DNA of 51,528 nt from positions 196,331 to 247,858 of the forward strand of contig NZ_LMRV01000077.1 in the NCBI RefSeq assembly GCF_001428245.1, in the 5' to 3' direction. The DNA is from Paenibacillus sp. Soil522 (GTDB lineage Bacteria > Bacillota > Bacilli > Paenibacillales > Paenibacillaceae). Positions within the stretch are counted from its first letter, which is position 1. The number at the start of each line of letters is the position of its first letter. The notes below the pieces were generated by a model that made no database searches, was not told the origin of the DNA, and was given only the letters and a program-made list of their open reading frames with translations. Positions 1-7,443 of this stretch are shown one piece after another. The position numbers were made by a program, and so were the translations under genes.

Positions 1-75
1 GATGGGATAGAGGGGTTGGATGGTAACCAGACCGTCAACGTGTCAACTCCACTGGTGTTAAGCATTCTGAAGTAA
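1..75 (+). CDS. 3' end of an unidentified upstream gene (partial)
   Basis: Only one forward frame is open from the left window edge. It encodes 24 residues ending in VNVSTPLVLSILK and a TAA at 73-75. The other two forward frames have early stops. The family cannot be named from this tail. It is in the same frame as the following S66 peptidase fragment, but its sequence does not look like the missing part of that enzyme, so I treat it as a separate gene end. Confidence is low because 75 bases can be open by chance. Confidence 0.3.
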   Translation, partial: DGIEGLDGNQTVNVSTPLVLSILK

Positions 76-81
76 GTAAGG

Positions 82-540
82 ATGATACATCAGAAACCCC
101 CACTTGCCGAAGCGACAGCATCGGTAAGTGGCGGGAGTATTCATAAAAAGACAGGATTAACGACTTATTCAGGACCTCATTTTTCTACGTTTGGCATGCT
201 TCATGGAAATGAATATACCGAACTATATTTTAAAAAGATCATGATACAGGATGAGCTGACCGTCATTCAGCCTGCGAAGGAATGGAGCGATGACCTGTGG
301 TATTTGGATCAAGTGAACCGTTCATTTATCAGGAATGAAGGACCATATGCTATAAACCATGGAAAAGCCGAGGGAACCATAATCGGAGGAAATCTGTGCA
401 CGCTGAAGGAATTAGATCATATTCCAGTTATCACCGATGCCGATTTTGGACATACAACTCCACAGTTTACTTTACCCATAGGCGGATATTCATACATAAA
501 AGCCTATGACAATAATATAGAGATCATTATTGAAGACTAA
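82..540 (+). pseudogene. C-terminal fragment of an S66 (MccF/LD-carboxypeptidase-like) peptidase
   Basis: From about residue 20 the 152-residue frame matches the second half of MccF-type serine peptidases: KTGLTTYSGPHFSTFGM near residues 24-40, GKAEGTIIGGNL near 94-105, and DADFGHTTPQFTLPIGG near 119-135. Family knowledge: S66 enzymes use a Ser-Glu-His triad and cleave peptide-linked substrates such as microcin C-type nucleotides or murein tetrapeptides. The His-containing FGHTTP block is present. The N-terminal half carrying the nucleophilic Ser (GxSD motif) is absent and replaced by about 20 unrelated residues. Full-length relatives are about 330-350 residues. There is no good ribosome binding site before the ATG. 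I infer an inactive 3' remnant. Confidence 0.75.
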
Positions 541-586
541 GGAAAAATCAGCTTTAGGCAACTGCTCATTTCCTGCAAAAGCCCAT

Positions 587-613
587 ACGCTTTTCACCTT
601 GTATCATAGGATA
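587..613 (+). promoter_or_regulatory. candidate sigma-K promoter of the first YjcZ-type gene
   Basis: AC at 587-588, a 16-base spacer, then CATAGGATA at 605-613 fit the known sigma-K pattern AC-N16/17-CATAnnnTA. The same arrangement lies before the paralogous gene at 1119. Late mother-cell expression is inferred. Confidence 0.6.
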
Positions 614-644
614 TTGTGTAAGACATCAAAAAGGAGATGAACAA

Positions 645-803
645 ATGAACTATGGAGTAGCAGGTGCCAATGTAGGACCAGGATACTGCGCACCGTACCC
701 GGTTGCAGGCGTAAGCCATTGCGTAGGCGGATCCTCAAACCTTGGCTTTATTCTCGTTCTCTTTATACTACTCGTTATTATATTGCGCTCTTGTTGCTTT
801 TAA
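645..803 (+). CDS. YjcZ-type tiny transmembrane spore protein, copy 1
   Basis: A 52-residue protein starting at the ATG after a very strong AAGGAGATGA Shine-Dalgarno (631-640). Residues 1-34 are rich in Gly, Val, Ala and Pro and include the unit GVAGANVGPG. Residues 35-47 form a hydrophobic segment, GFILVLFILLVIIL, typical of the tiny-TM sporulation family (TIGR01732, YjcZ), and a short Cys-rich tail follows. Family knowledge: such proteins are made late in the mother cell and found with spore coats, with no defined enzymatic role. The sigma-K-like promoter upstream agrees. Gene, promoter and terminator are duplicated at 1063-1448. Confidence 0.85.
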   Translation: MNYGVAGANVGPGYCAPYPVAGVSHCVGGSSNLGFILVLFILLVIILRSCCF

Positions 804-866
804 TCGCTCAGCTGTAGCTAGCTTCTGAGCCGGTATAAGCGTATTGCTACTAACTGCAAGCATAAT

Positions 867-900
867 AACAACCCTAAGGTGCCTGAGCCTTAGGGTTGTT
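867..900 (+). terminator. hairpin terminator of YjcZ-type copy 1
   Basis: A perfect 13-bp stem (867-879 with 888-900) closes the loop TGCCTGAG. A short AT-rich stretch and a T-run follow at about 911-916. The loop and flank are nearly identical to those of the second copy. Confidence 0.8.
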
Positions 901-1062
901 ATATGTTAGTTTTTTGGACGAGCTTATGAATTGGTATATTAATGACTTGAAGGTTCTTTTGCCTGAGCGGGTTTTGTCGGACCAGGCAAGCTGATCACTG
1001 TATAAGAAGGGTGTGGGCTGCAGCCAAAAATGAGCAGGAGCACATTTTGCACAAACGCCTAT

Positions 1063-1089
1063 ACAATTTTCGTCTAGAATCATAGGATA
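1063..1089 (+). promoter_or_regulatory. candidate sigma-K promoter of the second YjcZ-type gene
   Basis: AC at 1063-1064, a 16-base spacer and CATAGGATA at 1081-1089 repeat the arrangement at 587-613. The flanking bases also align with that promoter, showing common descent. Confidence 0.6.
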
Positions 1090-1118
1090 CTGTACCTTGA
1101 TAAAAAGGAGATGAACAA

Positions 1119-1358
1119 ATGGGCTATGGAGGAGTAGCAGGTGCAAACGTAGGACCAGGAAACTACCCAGTTGCGGGTGCCGGTGTAGGACCAAACGTAC
1201 CTTACCCGGTTGCAGGTGCAAACGTAGGACCAGGACACTATCCGGTTGCAGGTGTAAGCCATTGCGCACCTGTAGTTGGCGGAGTATTCTCAAATGTAGG
1301 AATAATTTTAGTCCTATTCATACTACTTGTAATCGTTTCCCGCGCTTGCTTGTGGTAG
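1119..1358 (+). CDS. YjcZ-type tiny transmembrane spore protein, copy 2, repeat-expanded
   Basis: A 79-residue paralogue of the gene at 645, with the same AAAAAGGAGATGAACAA leader directly before the ATG. The N-terminal part has expanded into about three imperfect copies of a unit like AxVGPGxYPVAG, with near-identical copies at residues 8-20 and 33-45 and a diverged one between. It then shares the VSHC box and the hydrophobic C-terminal helix IILVLFILLVIV. Family knowledge as for copy 1: a small late-sporulation protein with one membrane segment. The expansion by repeat units suggests a structural or interaction surface. It lies in its own duplicated transcription unit. Confidence 0.85.
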   Translation: MGYGGVAGANVGPGNYPVAGAGVGPNVPYPVAGANVGPGHYPVAGVSHCAPVVGGVFSNVGIILVLFILLVIVSRACLW

Positions 1359-1416
1359 TCGACAAAGCTTACTTGTAAATCGGTAAAATTGCGTTTCCAC
1401 TAACTGAAATAGGTTT

Positions 1417-1448
1417 AAAACCCCCAAGTGCCTGAGCCTTGGGGGTTT
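1417..1448 (+). terminator. hairpin terminator of YjcZ-type copy 2
   Basis: Stem AAACCCCCAAG (1418-1428) pairs with CTTGGGGGTTT (1438-1448). The loop TGCCTGAGC repeats that of the terminator at 867-900. It may also end transcription of the opposing gene at 1474. Confidence 0.8.
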
Positions 1449-1473
1449 GGCATGCCAGAATCCCTCCTTCGCT

Positions 1474-2508
1474 CTATTCGAGCATTCCGCGTGCCGCTAC
1501 AGCTGTCTTTCGCAGCTTTCCGGACGATTCTTTGATGTAGACGAAGCTGTGTAAATTGACCGTACTGCAAATGTGATTAGGGATGATACGAATGACGTCG
1601 CCCACCTGATACACCGCATCCGGCTTTACCCGAATCATGCCATGCTCTTCGTTCATGCGCTCCAGCACCGCATCGGGATCGCAGACAATATGGCCGAAGC
1701 CCTTGAGAAACAGCGGGGCATTGTCCGGCTGTATGTCTGTCGCGAACGTTTTGCTGCCGCCATCGATAATGACTAAGTCATCCGAGGGACGGCTAATGAT
1801 TGTAGCGAACACGGCGCCGGCGCAATTATCAAAGGTGCAAGTGCCGAAGGCAGCCTGCATCCGGTCCTGATAAATATAAGTGCCGGGACGAACCTCGGTC
1901 ACGCCTTCCACCTCGGCGGCGAACGCCGCAGTGGGCGAGGACCCGACGCTCACGTCTTGAATAGCGATTCCGGCGCTTCTTAGAGCTGCTGCCGCATCGG
2001 CCATTAAGCGGCCTTCCTCATGACCGGCGGCTCTCACATCGAGCGTCGATGCTCCGCCAAGCATAGCGCCCCGGTAGGTGAAAATGCCGCTAAGCTTAAT
2101 CTTGTTTAGCCCGCTAATTTGCTTGGCCAGCTGTACCGCTTTGTCGATTGCAGCTCCTGTGCGCCGCAATCCCGTTTCCAGTTCAAGCCGCACCTCAAGC
2201 TCGGCGCCTTCGCGCTCGGCCGCTTCAGAAATTCGTTTAGCGCCTTCCAGGCTATCCACCCCGATGATCAAACGAATGCCGGACAGACTTAAACGAGCCG
2301 CTCTTTCAAGCTTGGATTTAGCGATAAGCTGATAAGCGATGAATATATCGCGTATGCCGCCGCTTGCCATTACTTCAGCCTCGGAAATTTTTGCAGCGGT
2401 TATGCCGATAGCGCCAGCGGCGATTTGCCGGGCAGCCATCTCCGGCAGCTTATGAGTCTTAGCATGGGGACGAAGCTTCACGCCGCAGCGTTGTACCGCC
2501 TCCGCCAT
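1474..2508 (-). CDS. D-serine dehydratase/D-threonine aldolase-like PLP enzyme, 5' end disturbed
   Basis: The 344-residue frame from the first ATG has the fold-type III PLP signature RPHAKTHK near residue 13-20, where the Lys binds PLP in this family. It also has a C-terminal PNHICSTVN block whose His-x-Cys pair matches the metal ligands of eukaryotic-type D-serine dehydratases. Relatives start about 26 residues earlier with a LETPxLVID strand. The same frame runs on in minus direction to 2586 and encodes ELETPCLVIDSSIVDANI, but that extension has no ATG, GTG or TTG, only CTG at 2565-2563, and a TAA at 2589-2587. The only upstream ATGs (2600-2598 and 2585-2583) are in another frame. So the gene either uses CTG, makes a shortened protein, or is frameshifted. 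Confidence 0.7.
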   Translation of the reverse strand: MAEAVQRCGVKLRPHAKTHKLPEMAARQIAAGAIGITAAKISEAEVMASGGIRDIFIAYQLIAKSKLERAARLSLSGIRLIIGVDSLEGAKRISEAAEREGAELEVRLELETGLRRTGAAIDKAVQLAKQISGLNKIKLSGIFTYRGAMLGGASTLDVRAAGHEEGRLMADAAAALRSAGIAIQDVSVGSSPTAAFAAEVEGVTEVRPGTYIYQDRMQAAFGTCTFDNCAGAVFATIISRPSDDLVIIDGGSKTFATDIQPDNAPLFLKGFGHIVCDPDAVLERMNEEHGMIRVKPDAVYQVGDVIRIIPNHICSTVNLHSFVYIKESSGKLRKTAVAARGMLE

Positions 2509-2770
2509 TGCAATGATGTTGGCATCGACAATGCTGCTGTCGATGACGAGGCAAGGGGTTTCCAGCTCGCGTCCTTCATATAACGGTTAACCGGCGTCAT
2601 GGAGTAGGTGGCGGAACGGGATCGCCTGCGGCCTGCTCAATGGCTGCTTCGGTTTTAAATACCTTATGTACCTTCTTGTAGATGGATGCTTCGATTTGAA
2701 CAACTTAAGCAGTGCTACACTATTGATTCAAATGAATACGACCTGCTCCTTCCATAAACAGATGAAAGAA

Positions 2771-2783
2771 CGTAACAGTTACG
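2771..2783 (+). promoter_or_regulatory. candidate Zur operator overlapping a -10 element
   Basis: CGTAACAGTTACG is a perfect 6-1-6 inverted repeat matching the core of the Bacillus Zur box (CGTAAT-N-ATTACG). A TATAAT follows at 2785-2790, so a bound repressor would cover the promoter of the COG0523 gene. No convincing -35 is visible. Zinc control is inference. Confidence 0.55.
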
Positions 2784-2840
2784 ATATAATAGTGAAATGA
2801 ATCAGTCATTTTTAAATACGCAAAAACGGGAGAAGCTGCG

Positions 2841-3902
2841 ATGAATAATAGAGAACCACATATACCCGTGCATCTGCTGTCGGGATTTCTAGGGAGCGGC
2901 AAGACCACACTGCTAAGCAGATTGCTTGACTATTACAAAGCGCAAGACAAGAAGCCGGCTGTCATTATGAACGAGCTGGGGGATATTAATTTAGACGGAC
3001 AGCTGCTTGGCGATGAGGTGCCGATGGCGGAAATGCTGAGCGGCTGTATTTGCTGCACGATGCGCGGCGATTTGGGAATGGAGATCAGCATGCTTATAAG
3101 CGAGCATCAGCCTGATGTCATTTTTATTGAATCGACAGGTGCCGCAAATCCGATGGAAACGTTGGACGGGGTAACAGAAGCGGCTATGTACAAAGCGATC
3201 GACCTGCGCAGCGTTATTACGGTGGTTGACGGACCGGAGCTGCTGGAGCGCAGCCGGAACGGCAAAGGGCGCACGTTCAAGCTGATGCAGGAGCAAATTC
3301 GGTGCGCGACGATATTGCTGCTGAATAAGGCGGACAAGCTGGAGCCGGATCAGCTGGTGGAAGCGCAGCAGCAGCTGCGCGGGCTAAATGCCCATGCCCG
3401 GATCATAGCGACCGTCCGCTGTGCGATTGACGATTGGAGCTGGCTGGAGGCGGAGGCAGAATCAAGCGCTAAATCCCGCATGCATGCCGATATTGAAGCG
3501 GGTCAAATGCAGCAGCATACTCATGGCGAAGGCGGGACCTGCTCGGTTGCCGGCTGCTCTCACGATCACGATCACCATCACGACCATGCCGGTAGCCATC
3601 ATTCGCATGAGCATGTCATGGTCGTAACGCATTATTGGCGCAGTCCGGTAAGCAGTGAAGCATTCGAGTCGCTGCTGCAGAGGCTGCCGGCTAACATTTA
3701 CCGTGCGAAGGGGATCGTGACGTTTACGGATGCGCCAAGCCGGTTTCTTTTTCAATACGCCTATAAGGAATCTGATTTTATGAGAATCGATCCGCAGGGG
3801 CATGTAAACGATGTGGCGGTATTCATCGGGGAGCATTTCTCCAAGGATTGGCTGCTGAGGGAGCTGGAGCATCTGGAGCAGGCCGGGAAAATGGACGAGT
3901 AA
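2841..3902 (+). CDS. COG0523 (CobW/YciC-like) G3E GTPase, putative zinc metallochaperone
   Basis: 353 residues. Walker A GFLGSGKTT is at 15-23, the metal-binding CICC (family CxCC) at 69-72, ESTGAANP near 98-105 and the guanine-specificity motif NKAD near 162. A His-rich linker at about 222-260, with Cys and many His-Asp pairs, precedes the C-terminal CobW_C domain. Family knowledge: these GTPases hand metals, often zinc, to client enzymes under metal limitation. The Zur-like palindrome over the promoter supports a zinc role. ATG is preceded by GGGAGAAGC. The gene appears to be transcribed alone, with the secreted-protein gene about 140 bases downstream. The client enzyme cannot be told from the sequence. 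Confidence 0.88.
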   Translation: MNNREPHIPVHLLSGFLGSGKTTLLSRLLDYYKAQDKKPAVIMNELGDINLDGQLLGDEVPMAEMLSGCICCTMRGDLGMEISMLISEHQPDVIFIESTGAANPMETLDGVTEAAMYKAIDLRSVITVVDGPELLERSRNGKGRTFKLMQEQIRCATILLLNKADKLEPDQLVEAQQQLRGLNAHARIIATVRCAIDDWSWLEAEAESSAKSRMHADIEAGQMQQHTHGEGGTCSVAGCSHDHDHHHDHAGSHHSHEHVMVVTHYWRSPVSSEAFESLLQRLPANIYRAKGIVTFTDAPSRFLFQYAYKESDFMRIDPQGHVNDVAVFIGEHFSKDWLLRELEHLEQAGKMDE

Positions 3903-4040
3903 GCTGGCTTGTTCAAGGGAGGAAAATGTCGAAAACTGCCATTATCATGACTATTCACGTGAATGCTTGGGCAAAATAATCCAGATGAGGCTTGGCTACA
4001 GCCTCTGCATCATGAAAGCAATGGAAAGGTGTGGCAGCAA

Positions 4041-4568
4041 ATGATTAGAAAATGGTTTATCCCCGCCGTGGCGCTTGCCGTTCTGTTTTCAGTCGCTCCT
4101 GTATGGGCAGCGAAGTCGGTAACGGCTTTGCCGGATGCTGCACTAGTGATCCAGCACCCTAAAGAGTCAGGCGAAGATAGCGGGCATATGCATCACAAGG
4201 GAAAAATGACGCGCAAAGATTTTGAAGCGTACCGGCTGGAGAAGCTGAAGGAAATAGCTACCTATTTTGGCATTCAAACGGACGGGAAGACTGCTGAACA
4301 GCTGAAGAAGGAAGTAGAGGCAGCGAAGCTGGCCAATAAGGATAAGTGGGAAGCCTTTAAAGCGGAGCATCAAGCGAAGCGGCTGGAGCATTTGCGCAAA
4401 ATAGCCGAGGAGCATGGCATTAAGACCGAAGGTAAAACCTCGGAGCAGCTGCGCGAAGAGCTTTACCTTCTTCATGGCGGAAAAGGCAAACGTCCCCATC
4501 GCTTGGAAGATCATGATCGTTCCGCCGATGATGACGATAAGCAGAAGGACAAGCAAAATCAAGCATAG
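4041..4568 (+). CDS. small secreted protein with two helical repeats, unknown function
   Basis: The frame is open from 3963, but the ATG at 4041 gives a clean signal peptide (MIRKWFIPAVALAVLFSVAP, then VWA-AK cleavage) with a GGAAAGG upstream, so I place the start there (175 residues). The mature protein has an Asp/His patch GHMHHKGKM and two related helical units: LEKLKEIATYFGIQTDGKT and LEHLRKIAEEHGIKTEGKT, each followed by a LKKE/LREE segment. The C-terminus is strongly charged (Asp/Lys). I do not recognise the family. Its position after the metal GTPase and its His-rich stretch permit, but do not prove, a metal link. Confidence 0.65.
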   Translation: MIRKWFIPAVALAVLFSVAPVWAAKSVTALPDAALVIQHPKESGEDSGHMHHKGKMTRKDFEAYRLEKLKEIATYFGIQTDGKTAEQLKKEVEAAKLANKDKWEAFKAEHQAKRLEHLRKIAEEHGIKTEGKTSEQLREELYLLHGGKGKRPHRLEDHDRSADDDDKQKDKQNQA

Positions 4569-4580
4569 CCTGATATCTCG

Positions 4581-4618
4581 ACTTGCCTTCCCGGTCATTT
4601 TCCGAGAGGGCATTTTTG
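4581..4618 (+). terminator. weak hairpin terminator after the secreted-protein gene
   Basis: TGCCTTCCCGG and CCGAGAGGGCA can pair with an internal mismatch, followed by ATTTTTGCTTTT. This is an imperfect stem, so confidence is limited. The rest of 4619-4766 is AT-rich and I see no gene in it. Confidence 0.4.
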
Positions 4619-4766
4619 CTTTTAAGCCAAATAAACAAAAATTCGAAAAAACTTGCCGTCTATTTGAAATCGAAATAGGAGCAACCGACTCTTGCGTCGT
4701 GAAAGAATAGGAGTCAAAAAGCAGGTTTTTGTCGAAATATATAGTATTTTCATCCTATCTTTCTCA

Positions 4767-4796
4767 TTGTAATTGGGCCAAAATGTCAAGTATACT
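4767..4796 (+). promoter_or_regulatory. sigma-A-like promoter of the GGDEF-EAL gene
   Basis: TTGTAA (4767-4772), an 18-base spacer and TATACT (4791-4796) lie about 70 bases before the ATG at 4864. I see no c-di-GMP riboswitch motif in the leader. Confidence 0.5.
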
Positions 4797-4863
4797 AGAG
4801 CCATATCGTAATTTGACATATTTCATCGTTTGTTTGCTTTGTTCAACAACAAGGGGCTGATAG

Positions 4864-7359
4864 ATGTTGAGAAAGATTAGGCTAAGCATTGCTCAAAAGT
4901 TAATATTTTCTCTTGGCCTGCTTGTTATTCTTTCATTTGCTATTTTAGTATCTACCCACCTTATCAAGCTTTATGAGTCCAATCTGCGTGAAAGCGAGCT
5001 TCTCGCGCAAACCCAGACCATGGCATACATAAATCCGTTTTCGAAGTCGATGGATCAAACAATGGCGATGCTGGAGACGCTGAAAGCAACCATGCTTCAG
5101 ATGGACAAGGATCATATGCAGAATCGTGAATACATCGTCGAATTGCTGCAGCAGGTGCTTAGCAGGAATCCTGAAGTTTTAGGCGTTTACACGTTATGGG
5201 AGCCGAATGCGTATGACGGGAAAGATGCGCTTTACCGCAACAAAAATAGCTACGATGATGCTACCGGGCGGTTCATTCCCTATACGGTTCGAAAGGATGA
5301 TACCATTATCGTTTTGGCTCTTGAGGATTACGAGGATAAAGAGAAAGGGAGCTACTATCAAATTCCTAAGCTTACCAAATCCTTTTCATTAATTGAGCCG
5401 TATTCTTACGATGTAGAAGATAAATCGATATTGATGACCTCGCTTGTACTGCCAATTTTGGACGAGCAGGATCAATTTTTAGGAATAGTAGGGGCGGACA
5501 TCTCGTTAGAATCCGTCCAGAAGCATATTGAGACTTTTCGGCCGTTAGGCGGTTACGCAAATATGATTACGGCTGATAATAAATATTTGGCCAACGGCAG
5601 AAATCCGGAGCTTGTTAATTTTCCTTATCGGCTATGGTCGAATTACGATGAGCTTGAAGCGATGAAAGGGACGAAACCGCAGTTCGGTTATTCGCAAGGT
5701 CCAAGCGGTGACGGGACTGTCCTGCGAATTTTTTATCCCATACCGATTCATAATGTGTTTTGGTATATTGAAACAGTCATTCCAAAAAAGAATATGCTGT
5801 CGGATTACTATAAGAGCCTTAGGGAATCGATTCTTATAACAGGGCTTGCCCTGCTTTTCATGACGATCGTAATGGTGCTGCTCGTCCGGAAAATCATTTT
5901 GGTTAATATTCATAAGGTTGTTCAAGCAACCTCTGCTGTCGCCATCGGAAATGAAGAGATGCAGCTAAGCATTCATACGAATGATGAATTTGAATTTATG
6001 GCGAATCATTTCAATAATATGCTTAACCAGCGAAAGGAAGCAGAGCATCTGATCGAGTACCAATCGACGCATGACTTAATGACCGGCCTGCCGAATCGCT
6101 ATGCTTATCATCGCTATATGGAAGGGAAAGCGGCGGCGGGAATTATGATTAAGGGTTACTTTACTCTGCTCTTCATCGACCTTGACCGGTTCAAAATGAT
6201 TAATGATACGCTCGATCTCGCGATGGGTGACCAATTGCTCCGCCAGGTGGCGGAGCGCATCGTACGTGCGGTTGGCAGCGGGGGGCGCGTATTCCGGTTC
6301 GGGGGCGACGAGTATATCGCTCTGCTGGAAAACATCATTCATCTGCATCAGGCCACGCGCATAGCGGAAGAGATATTGTCGGTCATTTCCGAGCCTATCA
6401 GGCTAAAGGACCGGATGTTCTATATTTCGGCAAGCATCGGAATGAGCATTCATCATGAATGGACGCCCGCAACTGCGGATCAGCTCGTGAAGGAAGCGGA
6501 CATTGCGATGTACGTCGCCAAGAAAGAGCGCAACACGTGCAAAATATATTCTCCTTCCATGAATGATGTGTCGAAGAGGGAGCTTATACTTGAGAACAGC
6601 ATGTTAAAGGCGTTGGAGCTCGGCCAATTTATGCTTGATTACCAGCCGAAGATCGACGTGTCTACCGGAAGCATTTTTGGAGCGGAAGCCTTAATAAGGT
6701 GGAAGCACCCGGAGCTTGGCATGGTGTCGCCGCTGGATTTCATTCCGATTGCGGAGAAGACGGGCTTTATTATACCGCTGGGCGAATGGGTGCTCTATAC
6801 GGCATGCCGGCAGCTTAGCGAGTGGGAGCGGATGGGTTTGCCGCCGCTTACAGTAAGTGTTAATATGTCGATGATTCAATTCCAGCAGAAGCAAATCGTA
6901 CATACGATCGAACATATCATTTCGGATGCGGGCATTCGTCCTGAGTTGATCGAGCTGGAAATTACAGAGTCGATTTTTATGGATAATCCCGCGCACACGC
7001 TCAAAATATTGCACGAGCTGCAGCAGCTTGGCGTTAAGCTGTCGCTTGATGATTTTGGTACCGGCTATTCATCGCTCAGCTATTTGCAAAATATTCCGCT
7101 GCATACTTTGAAGCTGGATAAATCCTTTATAAGCGGTATCGTGAACGATATAAAGAAGCAAATGATTTTCAAATCCGTCATCGTCATCGCGCATAATTTG
7201 AATTTGAAGGTGGTTACGGAAGGTGTGGAGACGCAAGAGGAGCTGCGTGTCATACGTGACCATAAATGCGATGCCGTTCAGGGCTACATATTTAGTCCTC
7301 CCGTTCAAGCGCCTAGGTTCGCGCAGCTTTATCTGGAGCATTTGAAAGAAAATGCTTGA
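4864..7359 (+). CDS. membrane-bound Cache-HAMP-GGDEF-EAL c-di-GMP signalling protein
   Basis: 831 residues. A transmembrane helix lies at about 12-31, a long extracytoplasmic Cache-type sensor at about 32-315, and a second helix at about 321-342 with a HAMP-like linker. The GGDEF domain shows DLMTGLPNR, DLDRFKMIND and a variant GGDEY near 480-484. The EAL domain starts with EALIRWKHP near 607 and keeps EITES, DDFGTGYSSL, KLDKSF and EGVET. Both catalytic centres look intact, with GGDEY an accepted variant of GGDEF; no RxxD inhibitory site is visible before it. Family knowledge: such proteins make or break c-di-GMP in response to small ligands bound by Cache. Single-gene unit with its own promoter and terminator. 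Confidence 0.92.
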   Translation: MLRKIRLSIAQKLIFSLGLLVILSFAILVSTHLIKLYESNLRESELLAQTQTMAYINPFSKSMDQTMAMLETLKATMLQMDKDHMQNREYIVELLQQVLSRNPEVLGVYTLWEPNAYDGKDALYRNKNSYDDATGRFIPYTVRKDDTIIVLALEDYEDKEKGSYYQIPKLTKSFSLIEPYSYDVEDKSILMTSLVLPILDEQDQFLGIVGADISLESVQKHIETFRPLGGYANMITADNKYLANGRNPELVNFPYRLWSNYDELEAMKGTKPQFGYSQGPSGDGTVLRIFYPIPIHNVFWYIETVIPKKNMLSDYYKSLRESILITGLALLFMTIVMVLLVRKIILVNIHKVVQATSAVAIGNEEMQLSIHTNDEFEFMANHFNNMLNQRKEAEHLIEYQSTHDLMTGLPNRYAYHRYMEGKAAAGIMIKGYFTLLFIDLDRFKMINDTLDLAMGDQLLRQVAERIVRAVGSGGRVFRFGGDEYIALLENIIHLHQATRIAEEILSVISEPIRLKDRMFYISASIGMSIHHEWTPATADQLVKEADIAMYVAKKERNTCKIYSPSMNDVSKRELILENSMLKALELGQFMLDYQPKIDVSTGSIFGAEALIRWKHPELGMVSPLDFIPIAEKTGFIIPLGEWVLYTACRQLSEWERMGLPPLTVSVNMSMIQFQQKQIVHTIEHIISDAGIRPELIELEITESIFMDNPAHTLKILHELQQLGVKLSLDDFGTGYSSLSYLQNIPLHTLKLDKSFISGIVNDIKKQMIFKSVIVIAHNLNLKVVTEGVETQEELRVIRDHKCDAVQGYIFSPPVQAPRFAQLYLEHLKENA

Positions 7360-7408
7360 TGTGAAAATTTGCCGGCTTGTTTATTATGAAGCGAAAAGAT
7401 TTCTAAAG

Positions 7409-7436
7409 AAAGCTGCCTCCATGAGGAGGCAGCTTT
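7409..7436. terminator. bidirectional terminator between convergent genes
   Basis: A perfect 12-bp stem AAAGCTGCCTCC/GGAGGCAGCTTT with loop ATGA has A-rich sequence on one side and T-rich on the other. It serves the + strand GGDEF-EAL gene and the - strand lipoprotein gene. Confidence 0.85.
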
Positions 7437-7443
7437 TCGTAAT

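Noticed and set aside
874..1293. Open frame of 139 codons on the minus strand
   Set aside because: It lies opposite the YjcZ-type gene and its repeat units, has an odd Leu/His/Arg composition, and has no ribosome site. It is a shadow of the repeats.
3963..4040. Extended start for the secreted protein
   Set aside because: Would place 26 polar residues before the signal peptide and has no ribosome site. The ATG at 4041 is better.
4619..4790. Possible c-di-GMP riboswitch before the GGDEF-EAL gene
   Set aside because: I looked for the conserved GEMM-I elements and did not find them. Only a normal promoter is seen.
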